Shown here: in pieces, positions 19,653-28,238 of the stretch | Layout: every line of letters starts with the position of its first letter | Position numbering within the stretch: position 1 is the stretch's first letter | Assembly (NCBI GenBank): GCA_004010935.1 | Contig: CP026511.1 | Location: forward strand, 1,426,001 to 1,490,000 | Source: Pseudomonadaceae bacterium SI-3 | Lineage (GTDB): Bacteria; Pseudomonadota; Gammaproteobacteria; Pseudomonadales; Pseudomonadaceae | Direction: 5' to 3' | Length of the DNA: 64,000 bases | Program-made: the position numbers and the translations under genes | Notes under the pieces: model-generated | Database searches by the model: none | What the model was told of the DNA's origin: nothing | What the model saw: the letters and a program-made list of their open reading frames with translations, nothing else

Positions 19653-20444
19653 TCAGCCCTCCACCAATTCTCTCAGAAAGTTCTGCAATGCCAGCCCTGG
19701 TTCGTCATCTTCAGAGGTGATCATGCGAATGCCCCACTGACTGAGGATTTCTTCCTGCACGGGGTTGGGTTTATGCGAGAAAACATATGAGATCGGCCGG
19801 ACGCCGAGCGTTTCGTGTTGGTTCCAGATCTTTGAAAGCTTGTAAAACAGCAATCTGATATTCGTATCGGAAAGGCTGTAGCCAATAAACAGGACGGCCT
19901 TGCTCAAGGTGTCCGCGCGCAGTTTGATATCCAGCGGTGTTTCGAACTGCAGCCTTTCGTAGTAGCTAGTCTCGTCGAGTACGATGGAATTATCGTCGTC
20001 GAAGTCGCCATGGAACTTGACGATCTGTCGCACGCCGTCTCGCGCCTTGACCAGATCGCTTGCATTGGCAATTTTCAGATAGCTGACGCCGTGAGCGTCG
20101 TGCGCGTTCTCTAGCCAGCGATCATAGTTGGTGGTGTAAATGGCAGGAAACCGGCCCTGGACAATCAGCCGGTGTATTTCCGAGTCGCGAATATCGATGT
20201 TCTTGTGCCATTCACGGTCCATCCAGCTGCGCAGCGGCCCGATGTTGCCTTTCTTGATGCGGTAGTACTCGGCAAGCGAAAGGAAGTTTCCGTAGGTATC
20301 GAATACGTCGGGATCGTACTCGAGCTGAGCGGCGATCTCATCGATAAGCTCGCGCCATGGCGGCAGCCCGATGTTGGCGGACACCCCCGAGCCAACAAAG
20401 AGAATCAGGCGGTTATTTTTGTATGCCTCCAGAAGCTTTTGCAT
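19653..20444 (-). CDS. SIR2-like NADase-type effector (KomC-like)
   Basis: A 263-residue stand-alone SIR2-like domain. Visible motifs: [15 protein letters not shown] at residues 16-30 (NAD-binding GSG loop), YTTNYDRW with Asn106, KFHGD with His145, and FIGYSLSD near 186-193. Asn and His are the pair needed for NAD+ cleavage in defence SIR2 proteins such as ThsA and DSR2, so the site looks intact. ATG at 20444 has GAGG six bases upstream; that GAGG overlaps the TGA of the HAM1-like gene, eight bases away, so the two are coupled. Inferred role: NAD+-depleting effector. Several stretches are near 45-55% G+C, below the surroundings. Confidence 0.8.
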   Translation of the reverse strand: MQKLLEAYKNNRLILFVGSGVSANIGLPPWRELIDEIAAQLEYDPDVFDTYGNFLSLAEYYRIKKGNIGPLRSWMDREWHKNIDIRDSEIHRLIVQGRFPAIYTTNYDRWLENAHDAHGVSYLKIANASDLVKARDGVRQIVKFHGDFDDDNSIVLDETSYYERLQFETPLDIKLRADTLSKAVLFIGYSLSDTNIRLLFYKLSKIWNQHETLGVRPISYVFSHKPNPVQEEILSQWGIRMITSEDDEPGLALQNFLRELVEG

Positions 20445-20452
20445 CAACTACC

Positions 20453-21001
20453 TCAGCCCCTTCGCAAATGCGTGATGAAGGCATCCAGAGCACGCCTGCG
20501 CATCGAAAGATCGTTATGGATACCGCCCAGTTCCGCGAAGGTGCACGAATAGCCGTCTGGCACGAACACGTTGTCCCATTCGAAACCCTGGTCGCCGGCA
20601 GGAGTACGGGAGATCTTGCCTGTGACCTCGCCCTTGAAGAAGTGCCGCTTGCGGCCGTCGCAGTAGCCGATCAAGGTACGTGCCACGGCAGATGGGTCGT
20701 CGAGGCTGCCAATCAGATCGGAAAAACGTACGGCGTGCAGACGATCCCAAAAAGTCTGTGTAAGGCCGCCAGGAAAACCGTTCAGGCTGTTGATGAACAG
20801 ACCGGAATGCTCGACGAACACGGGCTTGCCAATTAGCTTGAATGCGTCCAGCAGCTTGTCACTGACCAGTTGGTTCAGGTCCTCGGTCTGTGTTTCAACG
20901 ATGCGCACCGGGAATTTGACGATCTCGATACCGCTTTTGCCTAGAAATTCTTCTGCATCGCGAATCTTCTGCTCGTTCACCGAGGCAAAGCGGATCTTCA
21001 T
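20453..21001 (-). CDS. HAM1/RdgB-like nucleotide-binding protein with altered active site (KomB-like)
   Basis: A 182-residue protein of the inosine triphosphate pyrophosphatase fold, closer in pattern to eukaryotic ITPA than to RdgB. Conserved: ASVNEQK (Asn9, Lys12), VETQTE (Glu36), GFEWDNVFVPDGY (Trp142-Asp143). Changed: the catalytic Asp of the (E/D)D(S/T) motif is His65 in VEHSGL, and the purine-contacting SHR is SMR (166-168). Housekeeping rdgB normally has both, so this is a different paralog, probably a nucleotide sensor. AGGGGA precedes the ATG. It is immediately upstream of the SIR2-like gene. Confidence 0.78.
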   Translation of the reverse strand: MKIRFASVNEQKIRDAEEFLGKSGIEIVKFPVRIVETQTEDLNQLVSDKLLDAFKLIGKPVFVEHSGLFINSLNGFPGGLTQTFWDRLHAVRFSDLIGSLDDPSAVARTLIGYCDGRKRHFFKGEVTGKISRTPAGDQGFEWDNVFVPDGYSCTFAELGGIHNDLSMRRRALDAFITHLRRG

Positions 21002-21128
21002 GGAATCCCCTGGTTGCGTGGTTCAGTGCCGCCGTGTTTGCAACGGCCTCACAAGGTATGACGCAGCTAGGTGCAAGGGGTTCGGCGGCGTGCAGACGCC
21101 AGGCTACTCGAGCCGAGGTACAGCAAGG

Positions 21129-21572
21129 TTACAGTGGAGCCGACTGTACGGGGCAGGCGTGCCGGCCTGCCTGGAGAATACGCTTTGCAGGAATTCGCAA
21201 CTGCGCCAGCAGGTAATCGGCAAATTCTTCGGAGTATCCCTGCTTGGCGATCGCCAGAGCCATGCATTCGAGCCAGGCATCGCGCTCGGCTTCGCCGACC
21301 GTCCAGCGGGTGTGAAATTGCGGAATGTTGATGCTGCCGTAGTGTTCCGCGTAGCGACGTGGGCCACCCAACCAGCCGCAAAGAAAGGCAGCGAGCCGCT
21401 TGCGCGATTCGATCAGGTCGCGTGGATACAGGCGGCGGACGCAGATCGCGTCTTCGCGCTCGTCCATGATCTGGTAGAACGCTTCGACCAGGCGTGTCAG
21501 CCCAGACTCGCCACCCGCTGCCTGGAACGAAGCATCGCCTACGCCAAACGGAACGCTGGAGGTTGTATTCAT
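21129..21572 (-). CDS. Group II truncated hemoglobin
   Basis: A 147-residue heme protein of the 2-on-2 globin fold, likely binding oxygen or nitric oxide. Family text: GGESGLTRLVEAFYQIMDE (helix B with the B10 Tyr), AAFLCGWLGGPRRYAEHYG, then a region where the proximal His is expected (QFHTRWTVG) and EAERDAWLECMALAI. The usual MRHAPFPIG block is replaced by QFHTRWTVG, so it is a divergent member. It precedes the HAM1-like gene by 127 bases on the same strand; co-transcription is possible but unproven. Confidence 0.85.
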   Translation of the reverse strand: MNTTSSVPFGVGDASFQAAGGESGLTRLVEAFYQIMDEREDAICVRRLYPRDLIESRKRLAAFLCGWLGGPRRYAEHYGSINIPQFHTRWTVGEAERDAWLECMALAIAKQGYSEEFADYLLAQLRIPAKRILQAGRHACPVQSAPL

Positions 21573-21693
21573 GGTAAGGCCTCGAAATGGCGACGACCGT
21601 GGAGATTGATCCAGAGCAACGGATGCGATGTTGGTAGTCGGGCGCGCCTGGATGATGGTCTATGCTGTCGACAAAACTGGTTGGAGACTCGCT

Positions 21694-22125
21694 ATGCGCA
21701 ACATTCTTCTCGCTTATGACGGTTCGGACAACGCCAAACGGGCCTTGCAATACATCATCGATTTCGCCACCGATGCGCCTAAGCCGCCCGAGGTGCATGT
21801 GCTGAACGTGCAGCAGGAGCCGGTGCTCTATGGCGAGTTCGTCACTGCGGGTACGGTTGATGAGTTGAACAAGAGTTTTATCGACAAGTCGAACCGAACC
21901 CTTGCTGAAGCCGCTGCGGCACTCAAGACAGCGGGAATTGCGCACCAGACTCACGCCATTCTGGGCAACGTGGCGGAGCAGGTGAACGATGCCGTGCAAC
22001 GGTTTGGTTGCGACACCGTAGTGATGGGCACCCGCGGCCTGGGCAGCTTTACTGGCATGTTGATGGGCTCGGTCGCCAATCGTGTGGTTCATGAGGTCTC
22101 GGTGCCGGTCCTTCTGGTGAAGTGA
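21694..22125 (+). CDS. Universal stress protein (UspA family)
   Basis: A 143-residue single-domain Usp beginning MRNILLAYDGSDNAKRAL. The ATP-binding signature G-2x-G-9x-G-S is present as MGTRGLGSFTGMLMGSVANRVV, so it is the nucleotide-binding type. ATG at 21694 is preceded by GGAG eight bases upstream; an in-frame upstream start at 21628 adds residues unlike the family. Divergent from the globin gene. Confidence 0.92.
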   Translation: MRNILLAYDGSDNAKRALQYIIDFATDAPKPPEVHVLNVQQEPVLYGEFVTAGTVDELNKSFIDKSNRTLAEAAAALKTAGIAHQTHAILGNVAEQVNDAVQRFGCDTVVMGTRGLGSFTGMLMGSVANRVVHEVSVPVLLVK

Positions 22126-22146
22126 CCGACACCTGTTTTGTCATCC

Positions 22147-22491
22147 TCAGTCCGGCTTGCGCTTGAGCAAGTCGGCCAGATTGGCAAAGGCCTTGAACGT
22201 CTCTTTCGGCCCCAGGTCGCTCCCTGGCCGGGCTTCGGCGTGATACTGGTTGTCGGTATAGCGTGAGTGCTCGTTGTCGTGGCAGTACAGGCAGAGCAAC
22301 TCCCAGTTGGAACCATCTTCCGGGTTGTTGTCGTGATTGTGGTCCTTGTGATGGACCGTCAGCTCGCTCAGTCGCTTGCCGGAAAACTCCCGTGCACAGC
22401 GCCCACAGACCCACGGGTACATTTTCAGGGCCTTTTCACGATAACCCTGTTCGCGCTGGGCATAGGGGGTGTTGGGTTTGTTCGTACTCAT
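22147..22491 (-). CDS. yajD: YajD-type HNH nuclease family protein
   Basis: A 114-residue HNH protein. Zinc ligands CGRC and CLYC flank the ELTVHHKDHNHDNNPEDGSNWELLCLYCHDNEH core that provides the HH, N and H of the metal finger. It reads like E. coli YajD; its biological substrate is unknown and the gene stands alone, not beside a toxin or restriction partner. The neighbour upstream on the same region is UspA on the other strand. Confidence 0.88.
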   Translation of the reverse strand: MSTNKPNTPYAQREQGYREKALKMYPWVCGRCAREFSGKRLSELTVHHKDHNHDNNPEDGSNWELLCLYCHDNEHSRYTDNQYHAEARPGSDLGPKETFKAFANLADLLKRKPD

Positions 22492-22523
22492 CGCTGTGCC
22501 TCTAGCTCAACGGTTGATATGCG

Positions 22524-23228
22524 TTAGCCGGCCAGGCCGACGTAGACATTTTGCACATCGTCATGGGCGTCGATGGCGCTGAGGAAGGCTTCGACTTCCT
22601 CAAGCTCGGCTTCGGACAGCGTCGTCACGGGATTCTTCGGGCGGTAGCCGAGCTGTGCGGACTGTACGGTGAAGCCTTGCTCCGGCAGGGCGCGGCAGAC
22701 CACGTCCATGTCCGTGGCGTCACTGATGAACAGCGTGGCACCATCTTCAGCAGCTTCGAAATCCTGCGCGCCGGCTTCGATGGCGGCCAGTTCGGGATCG
22801 GCATCGGCAGTCGCCGGCGCGGCTTCGATCATGCCGCAGTGATCAAAGTCCCAGGCGACCGAGCCGGAGGCGCCGAGCTGGCCCTTGCGAAACAGCACGC
22901 GGATCTCAGCCACGGTGCGGTTGACGTTGTCGGTCAGGCACTCGACGATCACCGGAACCTGATGCGGCGCGAAGCCTTCATAGGTGGTGCGCTCGTAATT
23001 GACGCTCTCACCTAGCAGCCCCGCACCTTTCTTGATGGCCCGCTCAAGGGTCTCGCGCGGCATCGAGGCCTTCTTGGCCTGCTCTACCACCAGGCGCAAG
23101 CGAGGATTCATGTCCGGGTCGGCGCCGCTGCGCGCCGCGATCATGATTTCTTTCGACAGTTTGCCGAAGGTACGACCTTTGGCGTTGGCTGCCGCTTCCT
23201 TATGTTTCGCTTTCCACTGTGCGCCCAT
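22524..23228 (-). CDS. YebC/PmpR-family protein, second paralog (YeeN-like)
   Basis: A 234-residue YebC family protein. Conserved blocks: [68 protein letters not shown] and [13 protein letters not shown]. The opening differs from PmpR/YebC (MAGHSKW), which is encoded by ruvC in Pseudomonas, so this is the extra YeeN-type copy. The family now includes translation factors acting on proline-rich stalling as well as DNA-binding regulators; which applies here is unclear. ATG 23228 is the family start. Confidence 0.88.
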   Translation of the reverse strand: MGAQWKAKHKEAAANAKGRTFGKLSKEIMIAARSGADPDMNPRLRLVVEQAKKASMPRETLERAIKKGAGLLGESVNYERTTYEGFAPHQVPVIVECLTDNVNRTVAEIRVLFRKGQLGASGSVAWDFDHCGMIEAAPATADADPELAAIEAGAQDFEAAEDGATLFISDATDMDVVCRALPEQGFTVQSAQLGYRPKNPVTTLSEAELEEVEAFLSAIDAHDDVQNVYVGLAG

Positions 23229-23443
23229 GAATGCTCTCGTGATGGCTGAGGTTGTTGGAGATCGACTGACCGCGATTCTAGCCGTTGCTGCGGCAGCAGG
23301 CACGGGCTGTGCGTAACTCGAGGGCCGCGGCAGGACGTATGGCGGGTAAGGCTGTCGACTGTAACGCCCAAATGCCTGCCTGCTGTATGAGTACCGGGTC
23401 GCCACAGCCGGCTTTAATGCGTTTTTGTCTGGGGAACTGTGCC

Positions 23444-24340
23444 ATGGCACCGAAGGACCTGATGCTGGCCCTGGTTGTGATTGTCGTCTGGGGTATGAAT
23501 TTCGTCGTGATCAAGGTCGGCCTGGATGACATCCCGCCGATGCTGCTGGGGTCACTGCGCTTTCTGCTCGCGGCATTTCCGGCGGTGTTGTTCATCAAGC
23601 GGCCACAGATGCCGCTGCGCTGGTTGTTGGCTTATGGCGGGACCATCTCGCTCGGTCAGTTTGCCTTTCTCTTCTCTGCGATGAAGGTCGGCATGCCGGC
23701 TGGCCTGGCCTCGTTGGTGCTGCAGTCGCAGGCGTTCTTCACGCTGTTCTTCGCCGTGCTATTTCTTGGCGAACGGCTCCGTGCAAGCAATCTGGTCGGG
23801 CTGATGATTGCCGCTGGCGGTTTGCTGCTGATCGGCATGCAAGGCGACCGCAGCATGACGCTGGCAGGTTTCCTGCTGACCATCTGCGCGGCATCGATGT
23901 GGGCACTGGGCAATATCGTTACCCGCAAGGTGGGCAAGGTGAATCTGGTCGGGCTGGTAGTGTGGGGCAGCCTGATTCCACCGATTCCGTTCTTCGCGCT
24001 GTCGTGGGTGCTGGAGGGGCCGGAAGCGATCGGGGGTGCATTGCGTGGCTTTGGGATGGATTCAGCGCTGGTGCTGATCTACTTAGCGTTCGGCGCGACC
24101 ATTCTTGGCTACGGACTCTGGAGTCGTCTGTTGTCGCGCTATCCGGCCAATACCGTTGCGCCGTTCTCGCTGCTCGTACCCGTCGTTGGGCTGACCTCTG
24201 CCGCGGTACTGCTGGACGAGCACCTGGGCCTGCTCCAGGCGGTTGGCGCGCTGCTGGTAATGCTGGGTCTGGTGATCAACGTAGGCGGGGGATGGGTGGT
24301 TGGCCGACTGCGCACGGCTTTCGGCAGTCCAGCGGCCTGA
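23444..24340 (+). CDS. eamA: EamA-type drug/metabolite exporter
   Basis: A 298-residue DMT-superfamily protein with ten hydrophobic helices in two EamA repeats. It reads closely like E. coli EamA (cysteine/O-acetylserine exporter): [50 protein letters not shown] and [23 protein letters not shown] at 23444 is preceded by GGGGAAC; upstream in-frame starts would add a non-hydrophobic 53-residue lead. Divergent from the yebC paralog. The substrate is inferred from similarity only. Confidence 0.88.
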   Translation: MAPKDLMLALVVIVVWGMNFVVIKVGLDDIPPMLLGSLRFLLAAFPAVLFIKRPQMPLRWLLAYGGTISLGQFAFLFSAMKVGMPAGLASLVLQSQAFFTLFFAVLFLGERLRASNLVGLMIAAGGLLLIGMQGDRSMTLAGFLLTICAASMWALGNIVTRKVGKVNLVGLVVWGSLIPPIPFFALSWVLEGPEAIGGALRGFGMDSALVLIYLAFGATILGYGLWSRLLSRYPANTVAPFSLLVPVVGLTSAAVLLDEHLGLLQAVGALLVMLGLVINVGGGWVVGRLRTAFGSPAA

Positions 24341-24344
24341 CAGC

Positions 24345-24376
24345 AAAACGCCCCGCGACGGTGTCCGGGCGGGGCG
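24345..24376 (-). terminator. Bidirectional terminator between eamA and the 43-residue gene
   Basis: CGCCCCGC (24349-24356) and GCGGGGCG (24369-24376) form an eight-base stem; on the minus strand four T residues follow (24348-24345). It sits just beyond both converging stops. Confidence 0.75.
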
Positions 24377-24394
24377 CTGTACCAGCGTTATGAT

Positions 24395-24526
24395 CTAGCG
24401 GGCAGCGTGACTGCCCAATAGAGGTGCGGGTCCGCTGGCTTTATCCCGTTTGGCCGCGCGCTTTTCCTGCGCAGTCTTGAGGGGTTTCTTTTTCGCATTC
24501 TTCTTTGTATCCATACCTTTGCTCAT
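24395..24526 (-). CDS. Small lysine-rich protein
   Basis: A 43-codon gene. The product starts MSKGMDTKKNAKKKPLK and is highly basic through residue 29, then ends with a short neutral tail. GAGG is seven to eight bases upstream of the ATG and a clear terminator follows, so I consider it real. Similar short Lys-rich proteins of the form MSKG.D.KK..KKKP occur in many Pseudomonas genomes without an assigned function; nucleic-acid binding would be a guess. Confidence 0.7.
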   Translation of the reverse strand: MSKGMDTKKNAKKKPLKTAQEKRAAKRDKASGPAPLLGSHAAR

Positions 24527-24702
24527 GATGTCGCCTCGCTGATGGGTGGCTTAGTGATGCATCCTTGCGTGGGTCTGCTCTGTGGCCAATGCACCTCGGC
24601 GTGAGCGTGAAGATCGAAATAGTTTTACAGAGCCTACGCCTGCCATGCAGGAATGGATAGCGACATCTAGCGGCGTGGCTAACCAACCCTTGTGAGCGAA
24701 AA

Positions 24703-26625
24703 TCAGATCTTGAACCGCCCGATCAGCGTCTGCAGCTCACCGCCCAGCTGAGCGAGGCGGGCAGTTGAGATGGCCGTCTCCCGAGCCGCTTCGGCGGATT
24801 GGTCGGCCACGTCGCGCACGCTGAGCACGCTGCGATTGATTTCTTCGGCCACCGAACTCTGCTGTTCGGCGGCGGTGGCGATCTGCTGGTTCATCGCCTG
24901 AATGACCGAGACAGTTTCGGTAATGGCTTGCAGCTCCGTGCCCACTTCTCGAGCGAGGGTGACGGTATCGCGAGCCAGGGTGCTGCTACTGTCCATCATT
25001 CCGGACGCCGTGCGGGCGCCTTTCTGTAGGTTGGCGATCAGGGCCTCGATCTGCGCGGTGGACTGCTGCGTGCGCTGAGCCAGGCCGCGCACCTCGTCGG
25101 CTACTACCGCGAACCCGCGGCCGGCTTCACCCGCCCGAGCAGCCTCGATGGCGGCGTTCAACGCCAGCAGATTGGTCTGCTCGGCGATGCCGTTGATCAC
25201 GGTCAGCACGGTACTGATGCCGTCGGTTTCCTGGTTTAGCTGGGTCATGGCCTCAGCCGAAAGCGTGACTTCGCTAGAGAGCCGATCGATCTGCGACAGG
25301 GCACGCTGGACTACGGTATTGCCTTTGGCCGCCTGTTGATCGGCGCGTTGGGCTGCGCTCGAGGCCTCTTCGGCATTGCGCGCGACCTCTTGCACCGTCG
25401 CGGTCATCTCATGCATGGCTGTGGCGACCTGATCGGTTTCTTGGCGCTGGCTGCTGACGCCAGCACTGGTCTGCTCGGTCACCGCAGATAATTCCTCCGA
25501 GGCAGTGGCCAGCTGCGTGGTGATGCCGCCGATATGCCCGATCAGCGTTTGCAGGTTTCCGCGCGTCTTGCCCAGTGCCTGAAGCAATTGGCCGAACTCG
25601 TCGTGGCGCGGCTCCGGAGCCTGACCGGTCATGTCGCCAGCGCCGATGCGCTCGGCGATCTGCACTGCCTGGTTGAGTGGCTGCGTAATCTGACGGACGA
25701 TCAGCCAGCCGATCAGGACGCCCAGGACAACCGCCGCCAAGGTAATGCCGATGACCTGAATCTTCTTCGTCTGGGCATCGTTGGCGCTTTTCTCCGTCTG
25801 GCTGGAGATGATGCTGCGGGCCTGGTCGTAGAGCTTGGCAAAAATGGCCTCCATGTCCTGACGCGCCTGCTGTTGGCTGGCTACGATGGGCGGCAGCTTC
25901 TTCACCAGATCGACGTATTCGGTAGCGCTGGCCTTGAGCGTTTTCAGGCTTTCGGCTTGAGGGCCGATCAGCTCGTCTTCCAGCGGTGAAATGGCCGCGT
26001 TCAACGCCTCGAATTGCTGGCTCAGGGTCTGCAGGGCGGCTTCGGATTCTTCCATCAGATAACCGCGCACGGTGAAGCGCAGCAGGCGGTTCTGCTTGGA
26101 AAGCTCGGTGGTCATCAGGGCAATGTTGGCGATGTCGCTGGTCGGGTGCAGGACCGGATTGCCCTGGACGCCGTTCCAGCGTTGTTCCAGATTGGCAATC
26201 AGCTTGTCGGTGGTGTTGCCTGCATCGACCCAGTTGGCACGCGTCTGCTTTTTCAGTGCATGCAGCGCGACGAGCTTCTCAAATGCTGCCTGGTAGTCCC
26301 GAGCCTGGTCGACGATGGCTTGCAGATACTCGCGGTCCTGCGGCTCCGAAAAGCTGGCCTTTTTCTGTTCTACAAGCTGAACGATTTTAGCCACCGAGTC
26401 GGTGACCTGAGCGACGTACTTCTGGTCGCCACGCTCTTCGAAGCGCACCTGCGCATAGCGGATCTGATTGGCTTCGTTGAGCAGGTTTTCAGCGGTCTGC
26501 GCTTTATCGCTTCGTGAAATCAGGGCGTCCATGCTGAGCACGCCGATAGCGGCAACGCAGATGGTGAGCAGCAATACCGCAGCGAAGCCCAGCGCCAGCT
26601 TGTAGCTGACTTTGAGATTTTTCAT
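24703..26625 (-). CDS. Methyl-accepting chemotaxis protein with HBM-type sensor domain
   Basis: A 640-residue chemoreceptor. Membrane segments lie at about residues 9-31 and 290-310. Between them is a roughly 255-residue, mainly helical periplasmic region, the size and style of the helical bimodular (HBM) domain of P. putida McpS, which binds TCA-cycle acids. A HAMP domain follows, then the signalling domain with the hairpin tip [19 protein letters not shown] and [13 protein letters not shown]. The ligand is inferred. It has its own upstream region; no che genes are nearby. Confidence 0.9.
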   Translation of the reverse strand: MKNLKVSYKLALGFAAVLLLTICVAAIGVLSMDALISRSDKAQTAENLLNEANQIRYAQVRFEERGDQKYVAQVTDSVAKIVQLVEQKKASFSEPQDREYLQAIVDQARDYQAAFEKLVALHALKKQTRANWVDAGNTTDKLIANLEQRWNGVQGNPVLHPTSDIANIALMTTELSKQNRLLRFTVRGYLMEESEAALQTLSQQFEALNAAISPLEDELIGPQAESLKTLKASATEYVDLVKKLPPIVASQQQARQDMEAIFAKLYDQARSIISSQTEKSANDAQTKKIQVIGITLAAVVLGVLIGWLIVRQITQPLNQAVQIAERIGAGDMTGQAPEPRHDEFGQLLQALGKTRGNLQTLIGHIGGITTQLATASEELSAVTEQTSAGVSSQRQETDQVATAMHEMTATVQEVARNAEEASSAAQRADQQAAKGNTVVQRALSQIDRLSSEVTLSAEAMTQLNQETDGISTVLTVINGIAEQTNLLALNAAIEAARAGEAGRGFAVVADEVRGLAQRTQQSTAQIEALIANLQKGARTASGMMDSSSTLARDTVTLAREVGTELQAITETVSVIQAMNQQIATAAEQQSSVAEEINRSVLSVRDVADQSAEAARETAISTARLAQLGGELQTLIGRFKI

Positions 26626-26745
26626 TGTTGTTCCTCAGGCTGGCAGTGCCGATGACGATGGGTCGTACAATGACATCGGCTTGATTTGGTAATACTTGAG
26701 GAGGTTGTCTGATGACTTGGCTCCGTTTTCGGTCGTTAGTGGCCG

Positions 26746-27069
26746 CTACATCATTGCCTGACACGTTGCGCCTGGATCTCGGGTAAATCCCGCCTGCGCA
26801 TACGCCAGTAACGGCTCTGTGACGGCCAACCGATCATTGATGTTCTGGTCCAGCAGCAACTGGATCAGCTCGCGCTTGAGCGTCATCAACTCGTTGTCGA
26901 CGGTCTGCCAGACGAATTCGCTCGCCGGTGTGATGCTGGTATCGGCGACATCCATGCCGAACGAGTCTTCGCTGAACCGGACGATGTGCTTGCCGCTTTT
27001 GCCGTGGAAACCCACAAAACCTTGCAGGCAGTCGGCGGCCTGGCAGATGTCGGCGGATGTGATGCTCAT
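26746..27069 (-). CDS. Hypothetical protein
   Basis: A 107-residue protein I do not recognise. It begins MSITSADICQAADCLQGFVGF, is mixed alpha/beta in appearance, contains three cysteines (residues 9, 14 and 103), and has neither a signal peptide nor membrane segments. A helix-like stretch LMTLKRELIQLLLDQNI is in the middle. The ribosome site is good (GAGG five bases before the ATG), which favours it over overlapping plus-strand frames. It lies upstream of the chemoreceptor on the same strand, 120 bases away. Confidence 0.6.
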   Translation of the reverse strand: MSITSADICQAADCLQGFVGFHGKSGKHIVRFSEDSFGMDVADTSITPASEFVWQTVDNELMTLKRELIQLLLDQNINDRLAVTEPLLAYAQAGFTRDPGATCQAMM

Positions 27070-27214
27070 GTAAACCTCGGTATCGATTCGGGTGGTTTAC
27101 ACGCAGGGCAGGCGTTTGATGTGCTTGGCGACCTTACTTTTGGGGTCGCTCGATGGAACGCATTGTCGCGGTCAGCGTTGCGTCTGAACAGCGGCACGAC
27201 GCCGCTTGCCGTCA

Positions 27215-27892
27215 TCAGAACAATGCACCCTGATCCTTTTGCCTGCGTCGACTGTCCAGGCGTTGACGAAAGCGCGTGCGGTATTCGCTTGCAAGCGGCG
27301 ACAGACCGGCCAGCCAGGCGAGTTCGGTATCGCTGATGTCCTCATTCATGAATCCGCGCCAGACACGCAAGACGCTGGCGGTCGGGCACGGCCTATCAAT
27401 CAAATGCAGATCAGCGCCAGGGCGGATGGCGCCGGGTTCCAGGGTTCGGTACAGCCATCCGGTTCTGCCGCTTTTGGCCAGTTGCCGGGCTAGGCCTCGG
27501 GCGTCATGTCGTCGGTCGAGGTTGCTGCAAGGCGAGCGGGGCTGACTGACTTCGATCAGGGCGTCACCCCAGCGAAAGCGATCCCCGATGCAGACCTGTC
27601 GTTCATCCAGGCCCAACGTTGAAAGATTCTCGCCAAACGCGGCTGGGCCGATCGCTTGCAGGTGGGGGTACAGCCTGCACCAATGTCGGTAATGATCGGT
27701 TGGGTAATGGCAAAGGCTGCGATCCGGCCCGCCATGGAAACGGTGATCGGCGACACGGTCACCTTGCAGCCCGTTGAGATCGAGCCAGACGTCATTCGTG
27801 GCGCGTTGCTTGTCTATGCCCGAAAGCTTCTCGGTGCCCGGCAGCCGCAGCAGTTGGTCGCGTAGGAAGGGGCCTTCAACCGGCCATTGCAT
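27215..27892 (-). CDS. MOSC-domain protein (YiiM-like)
   Basis: A 225-residue MOSC (molybdenum cofactor sulfurase C-terminal) protein. Blocks typical for the YiiM type are GLQGDRVADHRFHGGPDRSLCHYP, FGENLSTLGLDE, GDRFRWGDALIEVSQPRSPC with the conserved cysteine, and GWLYRTLEPG. YiiM-type proteins take part in Moco-dependent detoxification of N-hydroxylated compounds. I chose ATG 27892; a TTG at 27934, overlapping the stop of the upstream small gene, is in frame and would add 14 residues. Confidence 0.85.
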   Translation of the reverse strand: MQWPVEGPFLRDQLLRLPGTEKLSGIDKQRATNDVWLDLNGLQGDRVADHRFHGGPDRSLCHYPTDHYRHWCRLYPHLQAIGPAAFGENLSTLGLDERQVCIGDRFRWGDALIEVSQPRSPCSNLDRRHDARGLARQLAKSGRTGWLYRTLEPGAIRPGADLHLIDRPCPTASVLRVWRGFMNEDISDTELAWLAGLSPLASEYRTRFRQRLDSRRRQKDQGALF

Positions 27893-27930
27893 GACGGTGC
27901 TCTGATTGGATAAAAAAGGGCAAGCGCTTT

Positions 27931-28119
27931 TCAAGCTTCGTTGAGTCGGGCCAGCTCTCGGCGCACCATGGCGGCAAACTCCGGCGGCTTCAGCTGATAC
28001 AGCTCGGTGGCGACCCAGGCCAGCCAGCGCGGACCCAATATCTCTCGGTGTTCCAATAGTCGTCGCGCTTCGGCTGTTGCCCGCTCGGCATGTTGCTGAT
28101 GAAACTCCGACCGGCTCAT
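27931..28119 (-). CDS. Small hypothetical protein
   Basis: A 62-residue protein, largely helical, with RATAEARRLLEHREILGPRWLAWVATELYQL and a C-terminal amphipathic helix. AAGGAG five bases before the ATG is a near-ideal ribosome site, so the gene is probably real. It directly precedes the MOSC gene, with the end touching a possible TTG start of that gene, suggesting co-transcription. Function unknown. Confidence 0.7.
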   Translation of the reverse strand: MSRSEFHQQHAERATAEARRLLEHREILGPRWLAWVATELYQLKPPEFAAMVRRELARLNEA

Positions 28120-28238
28120 GTCTGCTCCTTTAGCTGAGCGGGCGATTCTAAACGACCAACCCCGTTGTCGCCCGATTGCTTGGTAAAGCCTGCGAGCCGC
28201 GCTAGGCTCGCGGTTCTGTCGTCAATCGAGTTTGAATC

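Noticed and set aside
20790..21719. 309-codon plus-strand frame spanning HAM1-like and globin genes
   Set aside because: It crosses two genes with recognised motifs on the other strand and an intergenic gap; no family features.
19653..22125. A KomA-type adenosine deaminase near the HAM1/SIR2 pair
   Set aside because: None found: the flanking genes are a beta-barrel protein, a truncated hemoglobin and a universal stress protein. The HD-domain dgt at 28.2 kb is a housekeeping dGTPase, not a deaminase.
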